Positions 18,115 to 27,997 are shown, numbered from the stretch's first letter. The stretch: DNA of 64,000 nt from Dokdonella sp. (GCA_023228465.1 JALOBC010000011.1:29938-93937), one strand, 5' to 3'. The notes: generated by a model not told the origin, from the letters alone. Translations and numbers: made by a program.

Positions 18115-21100
18115 CTATGGTTCCACCACCGTGATCGAGGCCGGCTCGCTCCTGCCGATGCCGCGCATTTCCGGCTTGTACATGTCGGCCACCTGGGGCG
18201 GCGGGACACGGTAGGTGCCGGGCGAAACGGCGCGTACGAGGTAGAAGACCTGCGCGGTCTGGCCCTTGCCGAGATTGAGTGCGGCGACGTAGCGATCGTC
18301 GCGGAACTCCTCGTGGCGCACGTCCGCCGCCTGGGCACGGTCGGTCAGGGTAATCCCGTTCACGACCACGTCCGCCCACTGCTTGGCGTCGGTGAGGTTG
18401 AAGTTCTCGATCTCCAGGCCGCCCGGCAGCAGATCCACCAGCAGGGCATCGGGCATGGCTTCGCGCGCGTCCAGGCTCAGGCCGACGATCAGGCTGTCAC
18501 CTTCCTTGAGCGGCCCGGGTTCCCAGGGCTTGCCGTCCAGGGTGTAGAAGCGGCGCTTGATCCATACATGGCGGTTGTCCGGCGCGGGTGCGCTGCGCGG
18601 TACGCCGGCAACGTCGGTGCTGACGTAGAGCGGCAGGTCGCCGCTGGGCATGAAGCGCACGCCGGCGGCAAGCTCGGCGGGGCCGAACACCCGCGACCAG
18701 AGACGTTCGGGGCTCACCTGCGTGGCGCTGGTGCCGACGTGCAGCGTGCCCGAGACGACCGTGTCGCCGTCCTTGATCAGCGTCTTGCCCAGTCGCGCCA
18801 GCGCAATCTGCTCCTGGGTGCTGAGGTAGAGGCGGCCGCCATCCTCGCGGTTGCGGTCGGCCAGATCGCGTGCCAGTGCGAACACGCGCGCATCGTATTC
18901 GGGCTTGCCCAGGCCAAACTGGTGGGCCAGGGCCACCATCGCCGCGGTGTCGCGCAGGTTGGAGCCATAGTCGCCGAGGTACCACGGGCGTTCGACCTGC
19001 ATGGCGAAGGCCTGGGCGACGGCCTGTTCGGCGCGCGGCTGGTCGCCCATCAGCTTGAGCGCGATGCCCAGGTGCACCAGCGGCAGGGCGGTGAGCGACT
19101 TGTCGCGGTCGTTGTCGTAGAGCGCGCGCAGGGTGCCCAGCGGCGCGCGGTTCACGCGTGCCAGCACGTAACCCGACCAGGCCGAATCGGCGAAGCGCAG
19201 GTGGTCGCTGTGCTCGTAGTTGTAGTACGGATGGCCGCCGGAGAGCAGGTCGTCGTGCAGGCGCGTGAGCGCCTTCTGCAGCACGTGGTCGGGGACGAGG
19301 AAGCCTTCCTCGCGCGCATCGAGCAGGAATTCGGTGACCCAGGGCGTCAGGAACTCGTTGACGTAGCTGTCCCCGCCCCACATCGAGAAGTGCCCCGACG
19401 GCACCTGCATGGAGGCGATGCGGCCGATGGCGCCGTCCACGCGCGACTTGCGCTGTTCGGGCGGCAGGCCGCTCATGTGCAGGTTGCCCGCGGTCTGCTC
19501 GTCCAGCAGCAGGGCGGCGTACCCCTTGCTGGCGGTCTGCTCGACGCAGCCGTAGGGGTAGTCCAGCAGATGCGCCAGCGCGCTGGCAAAGGGCAATGGC
19601 GGCAGGCTGGAAATGGTCAGGCGCGCATTGACCGAGTCGGGCAGCAGGCCCTCCAGCGCGGCGCTGCCAAGGCTCACCGGCGCGAGCGTCTCCAGCGTCG
19701 TGGGGACCGAGCGAACCACGTCCGGCCAGGCGGCGCGCACGACCATCTCGAAGTGGCGATCGAGCTTGACCTCGCCGCCGCTGGCGGCAACGCGGATCTT
19801 GCCGACACCGTAGCCCTCCAGTGCCTGCAGGGGGAAGGACAGGGTGGTCTTGGCCTGGTCGGCGAGGCGCACCGTGCGCCGGCCGTCGTCGATCGCGAGC
19901 GGCTTGTCGGCGGTTACCGTCACCTTGAATTCGCCATCGGCGCCGGAGAAGTTCTGCAGATCCATGGTCAGCTTCGCGCGGTCGCCCGGCGCCATCACGC
20001 GCGGCGTCGAGATCTCCGCCACCAGCGGCGCACGCACCACGGTTTCGGCATCCGTGCCGCCATAGTGGTTCTCGCTGAACACCAGCGCCGTCACGCGCAC
20101 CGTCCCGTTGAAGTCCGGCATCGGCAGGGCGACGCTGGCCTCACCTTGCGCATCGAGAGCCACCGCGCCGGAAAAAAGATCCACGGTCTGCACATGCGCG
20201 GTCGGCCGGCGGGCCTGCGGCAACGCGGCCAGCGCCATGTCGCCGCCGTAGCGCAGGCGTGCGGTGGCGCCGTCGAAGCTCTCGATGACCCGGCCGTAGA
20301 GGTCGTAGGCATCCACGCCAAGCGCGCGCTGCGCGAAGAACCAGGCGTTGGCATCCGGGCGCGGGAAGGCGGTGATGTTGAGGATGCCCACATCCACCGC
20401 CGACACCGTCACATAGGCCTTCTGGCCGGCCAGGGCCGGGACCTTGATGCGCACCGGCAGGTCGTTTTCCGGCTTCATCAGCGCCGGCGCTTCCAGGGCG
20501 ACTTCCACCTTGCGGTCGCTGCGGTCGATCGGCACGTAGGCCTCGCCGACCGCGCGGGCCGGGGTGATCTTTTCCACCGCCGAGCCGCCGCGGAACACCA
20601 GCGCGGTGAGATAGACGTCGTGGCGTTCCCAGTCCTCGGTCACCGGGATCTCGAAGGTCGCCCCCGGGCGGGCGTCGATGTTGCGCGTGTAGAGCAGGTG
20701 GTCCGATTCCACGATCAGCACGCCCGGCCCGGCCTGCGGGGGCGTCACCGTGACCTTGAGCGTGTCGCCGGCGCGGTAGGCGGTCTTGTCCAGGGCCAGC
20801 TTCACCTTGTCCGGGCGCGCTTCCTTGCCGCGGTTGTCATCGCTCCAGCTCCAGCCGGCGAAGAACGGTACGCGCGTGACCAGGCCGGTGGCCGGATCGA
20901 GGATTTCCAGGCGGTAGTTGCCCCATTCGACGCCGACGTCGACGCGCGTCGCCTTGCCGGCTTCCGGTGTGACCTCCTGCGTCTGGCCACTCTCGAAGCT
21001 TTCCTTGTAGTCGAAGTGCCAGCCGCTTTCGTTGTCCCAGGTCCAGTGGTAGTTGCGGCGCTCGCGGACCAGGGTGAGCTTGAGCGGCTCGCCGCCGAGA

Positions 21101-23058
21101 AATTCGCCATCCGCGTTGCTGCGGATGATCTCGAAGCCGGCGCGCGCATTGGCATCGGCGCCTTCCTTGGGGTCGAACAGCGGGCGTACGCCGACCAGCG
21201 TGTCGGCCGGCCACAACGTGCGCTTGAGCGTGCGTGACACGGGTCGGCCGCCGCTTTCGTGCAGGCTGCCCGACACGATGGCGGCGATGGGCGCCTTCGC
21301 CTGGCCGGCGTCGCCCAGTTCGATCGCCTGGCTCAAATGGCCGTGTTCGTCGAGCTTGGCGTCGATGACGTCGGTGGCTTCCCTGGGCAGCTCGATGGTC
21401 GGGTCGCCGAAGAAGTAATCGGGCAGGGATTCCACGGGATGCGGGTTGGCCGCCAGCGTCAGGCGCGCCGTGAAACGGTTGCCGGCAGCCGGGGCGCCGT
21501 AGAGATAGTCGCCCTGCACCTGCAGTTGCAGCGCCTCGCCCGGGCGCAGCACCGCCTGCGGACTGGAGAGCTCCAGCTTCATGCGCTCGGGCAGGAATTC
21601 CTCGATGCGCAAGGTCAGGCCCTCGGTCACCTCGTCGGCCTTCGGGTCGGTGCGGAACTCGACCTCCCAGCGCCCGGTGGGCGCGTCGGCCGGAATCTCG
21701 CGCGACCACTCGAAATAGTTGAGGTCGCGCGGATCGAGCCGGGCTTCGGCGTAGGGGCGCCCGTCGGGCTGCTTGAGCGTGATGAACAGCGGCTGCGCCT
21801 TGATCGGCCGGCCGTCGTAGTCGCGCAGCAGGGCGGAAAGGCGGATGGTTTCGCCCGGGCGGTAGAGGTCACGATCCGCCCAGGCGAACACGTCGAACCA
21901 GGCCTGCTTGCGTCCGGCGACGGCGAATTCGGAAAGATCCAGCGCCGGCTGGTTGAACGGCAGCAGCGAAGCATCCTTGCCGGTGCGCGCCACCAGCACG
22001 TGCGCGGCGTCGAGCGCGTAGGCCAGCTGTGCGTTGCCGTCGGCATCGGTTGCGCCGCTGGCGACCGCTTCACCCTTGGCATCGAGCACCTTCACCTGGA
22101 CGCCCGCCAGCGGGCTGCCGCTCTTCAGCGAGGCCGCGTGCACGAACAGCGCGTCCTTGTAGGCGCGCGTATGCAGGCCGATGTCGCTGACGAAGAAGAC
22201 GCTGGTGGCGTATTCGTCGCTGAAACTGCCGGCGCGCTTCATCACGGCGAAATAGACGCCCGGCTGGGCCAGCTCGTGGATGTTCTGGATCGGCAGGTAG
22301 TTGAGCGAGCGCTCGTTCTGCTTGCCGGTCAGCACGAAGCGGTTGGCGTAAACCGATTCGGCGACCTGCACCACCGGCTTGCCCTTCTGTCCGTACCAGC
22401 CGTAGCGCGGGTCGAGCTCGTAGCTGCTGCGCTGGCCGTTCTTCTGGTAGGCGGCGAAGAAATTGGCGACTTCACTGTCCCGGACACGCAGGAACTCGAC
22501 ATCGACTTCCTTCACGTTCACCGACACCACCGGCAATCCGCGCGTGTCGCGTGCCGGCAGCACGCTGCCCTGCGAGGCGAAGCCGACCGCCGGTTCGAGC
22601 GGGCCGCTGTAAACCTCCTTGCTCAGCGGGGCGCCGAGCGTCTTGCCATCGGCAGCGGTCAGCTGGCCCTGGATACGCACGTTGTAGTTGGCATCGGCCT
22701 TGACGTAGGGGAAGCGCAGCGTCTTGCCGTCCTCGTCCAGTGACCAGCTGCCGGTGAGCGCCGCACCCTTGGTGTCGGTCACCGTGATCAGGGTGTCGAA
22801 GGCCTGCGTGCCGACCAGGGGCTCGGTGAACTCGAGCACGAGGGCGAGCTGCCCCTGCCAGGGCTCCGTGCTTGCCGAGGCAAGCGCGAAGCCCGTGGGT
22901 GCGGGCGCGGCGGCCGGTTCGGCGCTCACCGGCGCGGCGCCCTGGACTTGCGGCACTTCGTTCTGTGGACGGCTGCAAGCGGCCAGCAGCAACGTCGACA
23001 CGAAGATCATCAGCGCGCCGGTGCGCAACAGGCGCGAGATGGGCGAGCGCAAATCCAT
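18115..23058 (-). CDS. Bacterial alpha-2-macroglobulin lipoprotein (YfhM-like)
   Basis: A very large (1,647-residue) secreted protein. The N-terminal signal ends in a lipobox, STLLLAAC, so it should be lipid-anchored facing the periplasm. The body is a chain of macroglobulin-type beta domains with a bait-like region. YPYGCVEQTASKG near residue 1170 is the thioester motif (CVEQ). Bacterial A2Ms trap proteases that enter the periplasm and work with PBP1C, which is encoded just downstream. GGGGGA precedes the ATG at 23058; the frame extends upstream but without the signal sequence. Confidence 0.95.
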   Translation of the reverse strand: MDLRSPISRLLRTGALMIFVSTLLLAACSRPQNEVPQVQGAAPVSAEPAAAPAPTGFALASASTEPWQGQLALVLEFTEPLVGTQAFDTLITVTDTKGAALTGSWSLDEDGKTLRFPYVKADANYNVRIQGQLTAADGKTLGAPLSKEVYSGPLEPAVGFASQGSVLPARDTRGLPVVSVNVKEVDVEFLRVRDSEVANFFAAYQKNGQRSSYELDPRYGWYGQKGKPVVQVAESVYANRFVLTGKQNERSLNYLPIQNIHELAQPGVYFAVMKRAGSFSDEYATSVFFVSDIGLHTRAYKDALFVHAASLKSGSPLAGVQVKVLDAKGEAVASGATDADGNAQLAYALDAAHVLVARTGKDASLLPFNQPALDLSEFAVAGRKQAWFDVFAWADRDLYRPGETIRLSALLRDYDGRPIKAQPLFITLKQPDGRPYAEARLDPRDLNYFEWSREIPADAPTGRWEVEFRTDPKADEVTEGLTLRIEEFLPERMKLELSSPQAVLRPGEALQLQVQGDYLYGAPAAGNRFTARLTLAANPHPVESLPDYFFGDPTIELPREATDVIDAKLDEHGHLSQAIELGDAGQAKAPIAAIVSGSLHESGGRPVSRTLKRTLWPADTLVGVRPLFDPKEGADANARAGFEIIRSNADGEFLGGEPLKLTLVRERRNYHWTWDNESGWHFDYKESFESGQTQEVTPEAGKATRVDVGVEWGNYRLEILDPATGLVTRVPFFAGWSWSDDNRGKEARPDKVKLALDKTAYRAGDTLKVTVTPPQAGPGVLIVESDHLLYTRNIDARPGATFEIPVTEDWERHDVYLTALVFRGGSAVEKITPARAVGEAYVPIDRSDRKVEVALEAPALMKPENDLPVRIKVPALAGQKAYVTVSAVDVGILNITAFPRPDANAWFFAQRALGVDAYDLYGRVIESFDGATARLRYGGDMALAALPQARRPTAHVQTVDLFSGAVALDAQGEASVALPMPDFNGTVRVTALVFSENHYGGTDAETVVRAPLVAEISTPRVMAPGDRAKLTMDLQNFSGADGEFKVTVTADKPLAIDDGRRTVRLADQAKTTLSFPLQALEGYGVGKIRVAASGGEVKLDRHFEMVVRAAWPDVVRSVPTTLETLAPVSLGSAALEGLLPDSVNARLTISSLPPLPFASALAHLLDYPYGCVEQTASKGYAALLLDEQTAGNLHMSGLPPEQRKSRVDGAIGRIASMQVPSGHFSMWGGDSYVNEFLTPWVTEFLLDAREEGFLVPDHVLQKALTRLHDDLLSGGHPYYNYEHSDHLRFADSAWSGYVLARVNRAPLGTLRALYDNDRDKSLTALPLVHLGIALKLMGDQPRAEQAVAQAFAMQVERPWYLGDYGSNLRDTAAMVALAHQFGLGKPEYDARVFALARDLADRNREDGGRLYLSTQEQIALARLGKTLIKDGDTVVSGTLHVGTSATQVSPERLWSRVFGPAELAAGVRFMPSGDLPLYVSTDVAGVPRSAPAPDNRHVWIKRRFYTLDGKPWEPGPLKEGDSLIVGLSLDAREAMPDALLVDLLPGGLEIENFNLTDAKQWADVVVNGITLTDRAQAADVRHEEFRDDRYVAALNLGKGQTAQVFYLVRAVSPGTYRVPPPQVADMYKPEMRGIGRSEPASITVVEP

Positions 23059-23218
23059 GGCAATTCCCCCAATGGCTGGTGCGGCGAGTATAACCAGTGC
23101 GGCAGTCCGGCTGGGCGGGCGGCGCATCCGCAGACCGCGGCGGGAGGAACTGCACTCAGGGCGGGTTCAAGGGTCCTGGGCGAGCATGCGACATGCGTCA
23201 TCAGAAAGGGACCGCGCC

Positions 23219-23695
23219 GTGAAGTCGATCGTCAAATGCATGCTGCTGGCAGGGTTGCTGGCCTTGCTCGGTGGCTGCTACTACTACCCGGAGTACGGCT
23301 ACGTCCGCGGCGATGGCTACTATGGCGACGCCTGGTATGGCAGCGGCTATTACGGCCCGTCCTATGGCTACTACGGCTACGGCTATGGCGGCTACAGCCC
23401 GTACTGGTACGGCACCGGCTACTACGGCTGGTATGGCTACTACCCGCGCGGGCACGGCGGCTACCCGGGCATCGAGCGTTCCAATGCCTATCCGGGATAT
23501 CCGCGCCCGCCGGGCTACAGCGGCAGCCACGAGCGCGGTCAGCCGCCCATGGTCGGCAGCTCGCGCGCGCCATCGCCTTCCTTCGGTCGCCCCGCGTCTT
23601 CCTTCTCGCAGCCGACGATGCGCTCGCCAGCGCCGCCGGCCGCGTCGCGACCGTCCGCGCCACGTAGCGTGCCGAGTCCACAGCGGGATCGGTGA
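23219..23695 (+). CDS. Tyr/Gly-rich lipoprotein of unknown function
   Basis: A 158-residue protein. It begins with a lipoprotein signal ending LLGGC (residues 16-20), so Cys20 should be lipidated. Residues about 20-80 are dominated by Tyr and Gly in irregular YYG, YGY and GYY units with some Trp and Pro; the rest is Pro/Ser/Arg rich and looks disordered. No enzymatic domain is visible. Such Tyr/Gly tracts resemble low-complexity surface or matrix proteins. The GTG at 23219 has AAAGGGA about 8 nt upstream; earlier in-frame starts would spoil the signal peptide. It diverges from the alpha-2-macroglobulin gene. Confidence 0.7.
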   Translation: MKSIVKCMLLAGLLALLGGCYYYPEYGYVRGDGYYGDAWYGSGYYGPSYGYYGYGYGGYSPYWYGTGYYGWYGYYPRGHGGYPGIERSNAYPGYPRPPGYSGSHERGQPPMVGSSRAPSPSFGRPASSFSQPTMRSPAPPAASRPSAPRSVPSPQRDR

Positions 23696-23765
23696 CGGCA
23701 GCCATCAACCCTCGCGCCCGGGGCATGTCTCGCTCGGATCATGACCCGGGCGGTCGCGCTCGAAA

Positions 23766-24080
23766 TTACGGTTGCGCCACCCAGCGCGCGTACTCGCGTG
23801 GCGAGATGCGACCGTCGCGATTCGAATCGGCATGGATGAAGTCATTGGCCAGCGGCGGATAGGCGGCCGCCGCTGCGACGCTGATGTAGGGCTGGCCCTG
23901 CGCCAGCTGTGCGAACGTCGGCGGCGGGCCGAAGTTGCGTGGCGCGGGCTGACCCCAGTGGACGATCAATTCGCCGTTAGCGCGCGGGATCACGGTGGTT
24001 TGCGTGTCCTGTGCCGAAGCCGCCGTCGCGCAGAGGCCGAGGGCGGCGAGCGGGGCGAGCAGGGATGCTGTCAACTTCAT
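23766..24080 (-). CDS. Secreted small EF-hand-like protein
   Basis: A 104-residue protein with a signal peptide (cleavage expected after AASA, near residue 23) and one clear EF-hand-like loop near the C-terminus, DSNRDGRISPREYARW, with Asp/Asn/Asp/Arg/Ser/Glu at the calcium-ligand positions. The middle is Pro/Ala rich. It is predicted periplasmic and might bind calcium, but a single loop is weak evidence for function. It faces the neighbouring genes from the minus strand and appears to be transcribed alone. Confidence 0.7.
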   Translation of the reverse strand: MKLTASLLAPLAALGLCATAASAQDTQTTVIPRANGELIVHWGQPAPRNFGPPPTFAQLAQGQPYISVAAAAAYPPLANDFIHADSNRDGRISPREYARWVAQP

Positions 24081-24237
24081 GGGTTCACCTCGTTCCTGGC
24101 CAGAGCCGCAGGCGCGGTCGGCACCTGCGGCACATGGGTGGCATGATGGCGTCGGGGCACTTAACCTTCACTGACATGCCGGCCATGCCGGTCGGCAAGT
24201 CGCCTCCCACCCTTGGTGCCGGCCCGCCTGCGCCTGC

Positions 24238-25398
24238 ATGATGCTGCTCGCAACGCACATGATCACGCAACGCTGCCCTCCGGCATTCCTGGCCAGGCAA
24301 CTTGGCAGCCTGGTGCTGGCGGGCGCCATCGCCAGCGCGCCGGGATGCGGCGGCGCGGACGCACCACCTGCCTCGCTGCCGGCGCAGGTGCCCGTGGCGA
24401 CGTCCGCGGCACCAACGCCCGCGGCGCAAACGCCCGCACCAGCGGCGGATGCCGTCGTGGTCGGCGTGCCACCGCCCGCCGTCGAGCTGCCACCGGGCCC
24501 GGCCGCCGCCTGCGGCGGCGGAGCGGATGAGCGCGCCCCGCGCTCGGCTGCGGTACACCGCTGGGTGGATGGCGCCGGCATCACGCACTATTCGGATCGC
24601 CCGCCGACTGTCGAGGCGCGCGCGCATCGCGTGCTCGTGGTCTCCGGCCTGGCGCCGATCAGCATCGAGGCCGCGGGTTACGACGTGAGCCTGCCCGAAG
24701 GCCTGCAACAGCAGGCCGTGAACGACGCCCTCGCGGTGGCGCGGGTGCTGCGTGACGAACTGGGCGTGGCGATGCCGACCGACCTCAGGCTGCGCATCGT
24801 GTTCGTGCGCTCGGCCGAGGCCTATGCCAGGCTCATCGATGAGCCGTTGCTGGCAGGTTCGGCGGGTGCCTGGTCGAGTGCCAAGCGCACCATCTATCTG
24901 CACATGCAGGCCAGCGACGAGGCCAGCTTCGCCGTGCTGCGCCACGAACTCACGCACGCCATCGTGCATGAGGCGGTCGGCGGGCTGCCGTTGCCGCTCA
25001 ACGAGGGCCTGGCCGAGTATTTCGGCCGGCATGGGGCAGGCCGGGAACTGGGGCAAGCCGAGCGCCGTGCGCTGATCGCCGCCGCGCCTGCAGGCGATGG
25101 CAGCGAGGCGCTGGTGGACCTGCTGGCGCGCGATGGCCGTGCGTTCTACGGCAGCGAGGCAGGCTCCACCCGCGAGCAGCGTTACCGGCGCGCCCACGCG
25201 CTGGTCGCGCTGCTGATGCAGCGGCCGGTCACGCGCGAGGTGCTGGCCGACGTGCTGGCCGCGCAGCGTCTGGATCCGTGCCGCCCGGTGGCGCTGGAAC
25301 GCTTGCTCGACCAGCACTATCCGGGCGGACTGGCGGCCCTGGCCGGAGATTGGGCGGCCTTCATGCGCAAGCCGCCGGTCGGGTCTGCACAAGGCTGA
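24238..25398 (+). CDS. Exported DUF4124 / gluzincin metallopeptidase-like protein
   Basis: A 386-residue protein with an N-terminal export segment and a Pro/Ala-rich linker. Then comes a short DUF4124 motif, VHRWVDGAGITHYSDRPP (about residues 102-120). The C-terminal half has AVLRHELTHAIVHEAVGGLPL, an HExxH-like zinc site in the form HELTH, and downstream LPLNEGLAEYFG with a candidate third-ligand Glu, as in peptidase-MA-like gluzincins. It probably acts in the periplasm or is lipid-anchored (SAPGC). The start is uncertain: no good ribosome binding site precedes 24238, and an ATG at 24259 is possible. Confidence 0.75.
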   Translation: MMLLATHMITQRCPPAFLARQLGSLVLAGAIASAPGCGGADAPPASLPAQVPVATSAAPTPAAQTPAPAADAVVVGVPPPAVELPPGPAAACGGGADERAPRSAAVHRWVDGAGITHYSDRPPTVEARAHRVLVVSGLAPISIEAAGYDVSLPEGLQQQAVNDALAVARVLRDELGVAMPTDLRLRIVFVRSAEAYARLIDEPLLAGSAGAWSSAKRTIYLHMQASDEASFAVLRHELTHAIVHEAVGGLPLPLNEGLAEYFGRHGAGRELGQAERRALIAAAPAGDGSEALVDLLARDGRAFYGSEAGSTREQRYRRAHALVALLMQRPVTREVLADVLAAQRLDPCRPVALERLLDQHYPGGLAALAGDWAAFMRKPPVGSAQG

Positions 25399-25497
25399 AT
25401 CGCCCGCATGGCTTGAAATCCGCGGCGATGCGGGCCATCTAGCAAGGTCGTCAGGAGCGCGCGCATCAGGCGCCGCAAGACGATCAAGGAGTACCCA

Positions 25498-25755
25498 ATG
25501 CTGACCCTCAACGTGCGCGGCCTGCCGCGCAGCGCCACTGAGCAATCCGTCGCCGACATGTTTGGAAAGTTCGGGCGCGTCCACAAGCTGAAGATCGCCA
25601 CCGATCCGTTCCGCAACGAGTGCCGCGGTTTTGCCGAACTGGCGATGGAGGGCCACGAAGCACGCGCGGCAATCGCGCAACTGGATGGTTCGACCCAGGA
25701 CGGTTCGACCCTGCGCGTGGGCCTGGCCAGCGACCGTTCGCGCCGCCGGCGCTGA
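25498..25755 (+). CDS. RRM-domain RNA-binding protein
   Basis: An 85-residue protein that is a single RNA recognition motif: RNP2 as LNVRGL at residues 3-8, RNP1 as ECRGFAELAM in the third strand, and a basic tail SDRSRRRR. Bacterial RRM proteins of this size are seen in several phyla and resemble cyanobacterial Rbp proteins in layout. In RNP1 the second aromatic position is partly replaced (GFAEL), so the binding mode may differ. AAGGAGTACCC precedes the ATG. The next 296 bp show no gene. Confidence 0.85.
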   Translation: MLTLNVRGLPRSATEQSVADMFGKFGRVHKLKIATDPFRNECRGFAELAMEGHEARAAIAQLDGSTQDGSTLRVGLASDRSRRRR

Positions 25756-26051
25756 GGATCGACCGGTGCCGGCCGGCTCCTGGCGCCATCGCGGAGAGGC
25801 GCCGGAGCGGGGCCTGGCGCGGCGGGGCGGAACGTCGATCCGCGCGCAACTCCGGTCCGGCGCGGCTGGCAAGCGGGTGCCGGCATGTCTTTCCGGATCG
25901 CGATAGCCGCCGGAATACCAGGGTCCGGTGGCAGCATTCGATGATGCAACTTGCGCCGCGCGCCGACGCGTGACCTGACGCGTCGGACCCCGGTACGGAC
26001 GTGGTGCAGCGGGCCGGGTGCGTTATGCTTGCGCGCGCCGAGATCGCCGCC

Positions 26052-26354
26052 ATGTCCACCTACGCAAGCTTTCGCGAGTTCTACCCCTTTTACCTGTCCG
26101 AACATGCGGATCGCAACTGCCGACGCATGCACTTCATCGGCAGTTCGCTGGTGCTGGTCGTGGTGATCGCGGCCCTGGTCACGGGTGCGCTGCGCTGGCT
26201 ATGGCTGGCGCCGGTGTTCGGCTATGGTTTCGCCTGGATCGGCCACTTTGCATTTGAAAGGAACCGGCCGGCGACGTTCCGCCACCCCCTCTACAGCCTG
26301 GCCGGCGACTGGATGATGTATTTCGACATCCTGCGCGGCCGGGTGCGGTTGTGA
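26052..26354 (+). CDS. Mpo1-like (DUF962) membrane protein
   Basis: A 100-residue protein with His-rich motifs flanking two hydrophobic segments: FYPFYLSEHADRNCRRMHFIGSS at the start, then GHFAFERNRPATFRHPLYSLAGDW. This is the DUF962 / Mpo1 family. Yeast Mpo1 is an Fe2+-dependent dioxygenase acting on 2-hydroxy fatty acids, and the conserved histidines here would be the iron ligands. The bacterial role is not defined. The start at 26052 is chosen because conserved sequence begins there. The next gene starts 4 nt after its stop, so the two are probably co-transcribed. Confidence 0.85.
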   Translation: MSTYASFREFYPFYLSEHADRNCRRMHFIGSSLVLVVVIAALVTGALRWLWLAPVFGYGFAWIGHFAFERNRPATFRHPLYSLAGDWMMYFDILRGRVRL

Positions 26355-26358
26355 AGGG

Positions 26359-27537
26359 GTGAGCGCGCCCGCGGCAAGGCTTCCGGCCGTGGCACCGGCC
26401 GGCCACACGCGGCTGCGCTACATCGATTCCCTGCGTGCGCTCGGCGCCCTGCTGGTCGTGTGGCTGCACACCCTGCAGAGCTTTGCCGCTCCCGGCGGCC
26501 CGGCCGCGGACGGGCGGGCATGGGCGGACGCGGCGCTGGGGCTGGACATCGGTCGCATCGGCGTGATCGTGTTCTTCCTCATCAGCGGCTTCGTGATCCC
26601 GTCCAGCCTGCGCATGGATCGGCCGGCGCCGCTCGGCGACTTTGCCATCAAGCGCCTGTTGCGCATCTATCCGGCCTATTGGCTGTCGATTCCGGCCAGC
26701 ATGTTCGCCGCCTGGTGGTTGTGGGGGCGCCCGTTCGGGCTCGCCGACGCGCTCGTCAACGTCACCCTCCTGCAGGATGTCCTGGGTGTGCCGGCGGCCT
26801 CGGGCGTGTACTGGACGCTGCTGATCGAGCTGACCTTTTACGTCCTGTGCATGCTTCTCGCACGCCTCGGCAGCCTCGACAAGGCGATGCATCTCGCGGT
26901 TCTCGCGCTGGGCCTGGCGGCGCTGCATGTCGGCATCGTCTTCGTGATGTGGCGCGCAGGATTGCCGGGCACCACCCTCGCGCTGCTGCCATTTCATCTT
27001 TCACTGATGCTATGCGGCGCGCTGTACCGCCAATCGCTGTCTCCGGCGGGGCTTGCGCCGCCGGCCGGCCTGCTGCTGCGTGGGCTGCTCGCCTTCTACC
27101 TGGTGGTGTTCCCGGCGGCGGCCATGCTGGCGCTCGGGCCGTTGCACAACTACGTCGTCTCGAGCGCCATCGGCGTGGCGATCTTCCACCTGGGCACGCG
27201 CTGGCTGCACGTGGAGACCCGCCTGACCGATTGGCTTGGGCGGATCAGCTACTCGATCTACCTGTTCCACATGCCGGTCTACTACCCCTTGCTGTGGTGG
27301 CTTGCGCACCAGGCGCAGGATTCGCCGTGGCGCAACCAGCACGTCATCGTCTATGTCCTGGCCAGCACGCTCGCCACGCTGGCCGTGGCCGCGCTGATCT
27401 ACCGGTTCGTCGAACGCCCGGGCATCCGGCTTGGCCGGCGCTGCGCGGCCTGGTACGGCCGCCGCGTGCTGGCGCGAGCAGGCGTGCCTGGCGCCGCCGC
27501 GGCGCCTGCCCTCGGCCGCGTGGGCAGCCAGGCCTGA
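26359..27537 (+). CDS. Acyltransferase 3 family membrane protein
   Basis: A 392-residue protein with about ten membrane helices and the acyltransferase-3 signatures: RLRYIDSLRALGALLVVWLH near the N-terminus, with a His at the end of helix 1, then FFLISGFVIPSSL and FAIKRLLRIYPAYWLS. The C-terminal helix ends FVERPGIRLG, the usual FVE/P tail of OafA-like proteins. The family O-acylates surface polysaccharides and other acceptors; the substrate is unknown. The GTG at 26359 has a poorly spaced AAGGG, so the exact start is uncertain, but the conserved domain begins at residue 19. Confidence 0.88.
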   Translation: MSAPAARLPAVAPAGHTRLRYIDSLRALGALLVVWLHTLQSFAAPGGPAADGRAWADAALGLDIGRIGVIVFFLISGFVIPSSLRMDRPAPLGDFAIKRLLRIYPAYWLSIPASMFAAWWLWGRPFGLADALVNVTLLQDVLGVPAASGVYWTLLIELTFYVLCMLLARLGSLDKAMHLAVLALGLAALHVGIVFVMWRAGLPGTTLALLPFHLSLMLCGALYRQSLSPAGLAPPAGLLLRGLLAFYLVVFPAAAMLALGPLHNYVVSSAIGVAIFHLGTRWLHVETRLTDWLGRISYSIYLFHMPVYYPLLWWLAHQAQDSPWRNQHVIVYVLASTLATLAVAALIYRFVERPGIRLGRRCAAWYGRRVLARAGVPGAAAAPALGRVGSQA

Positions 27538-27604
27538 GGTGCGGGCAGCGCGGGATCGCGCCGGCGCTCGTGACAAGGCGCGGCGCGCGGGACCGCGGGG
27601 CGCT

Positions 27605-27997
27605 TCATCGATAGTCGCGGTGGCAGTCGTCGCAGGCCTGCGCGATCCGGGTCAGAGCCGTGGTCTGCGCCGCGCAGGCGGCCGCCGGATCCCAGTCGGC
27701 AATCGCGCGCTCCAGTCCCTGCGCATACTGGGTGAACACGCGATCCTTCGCACCGTCGGGCAGCAAGGCTGCTTCGATATCCGTGGCCAGCAGGGTCAGG
27801 TGCCGGTGCGCGGACTCGGCGGCCGCCGGTGCACACTGGTTGGCGTGCGCGGCGCGCCGCGCCGTGGAAAGTTCGTGCTGCATCACGTTCATCACGCCAC
27901 GTGGCCAGGCGTGGCGGCGCGCCACGGTGTTGACCACCATGCTGGCGGCGATGGCGCCGAAGACGAGGCCGACGATCAGGCAAACCAGGTAGCGCAT
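27605..27997 (-). CDS. Cytochrome c'-like membrane-anchored haem protein
   Basis: A 130-residue protein with an N-terminal hydrophobic anchor (residues 3-22), a helical body and a C-terminal haem-binding motif, AQACDDCHRDYR. Placement of CxxCH ten residues from the end is the hallmark of four-helix-bundle cytochromes c'. Such proteins bind NO or transfer electrons in the periplasm. This one is likely held to the inner membrane by an uncleaved signal. No respiratory operon is next to it. Confidence 0.8.
   Translation of the reverse strand: MRYLVCLIVGLVFGAIAASMVVNTVARRHAWPRGVMNVMQHELSTARRAAHANQCAPAAAESAHRHLTLLATDIEAALLPDGAKDRVFTQYAQGLERAIADWDPAAACAAQTTALTRIAQACDDCHRDYR

Noticed and set aside
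17851-21237. A 1,128-codon plus-strand open frame
   Set aside because: It lies antisense to pbpC and the alpha-2-macroglobulin gene, which carry catalytic and thioester motifs.
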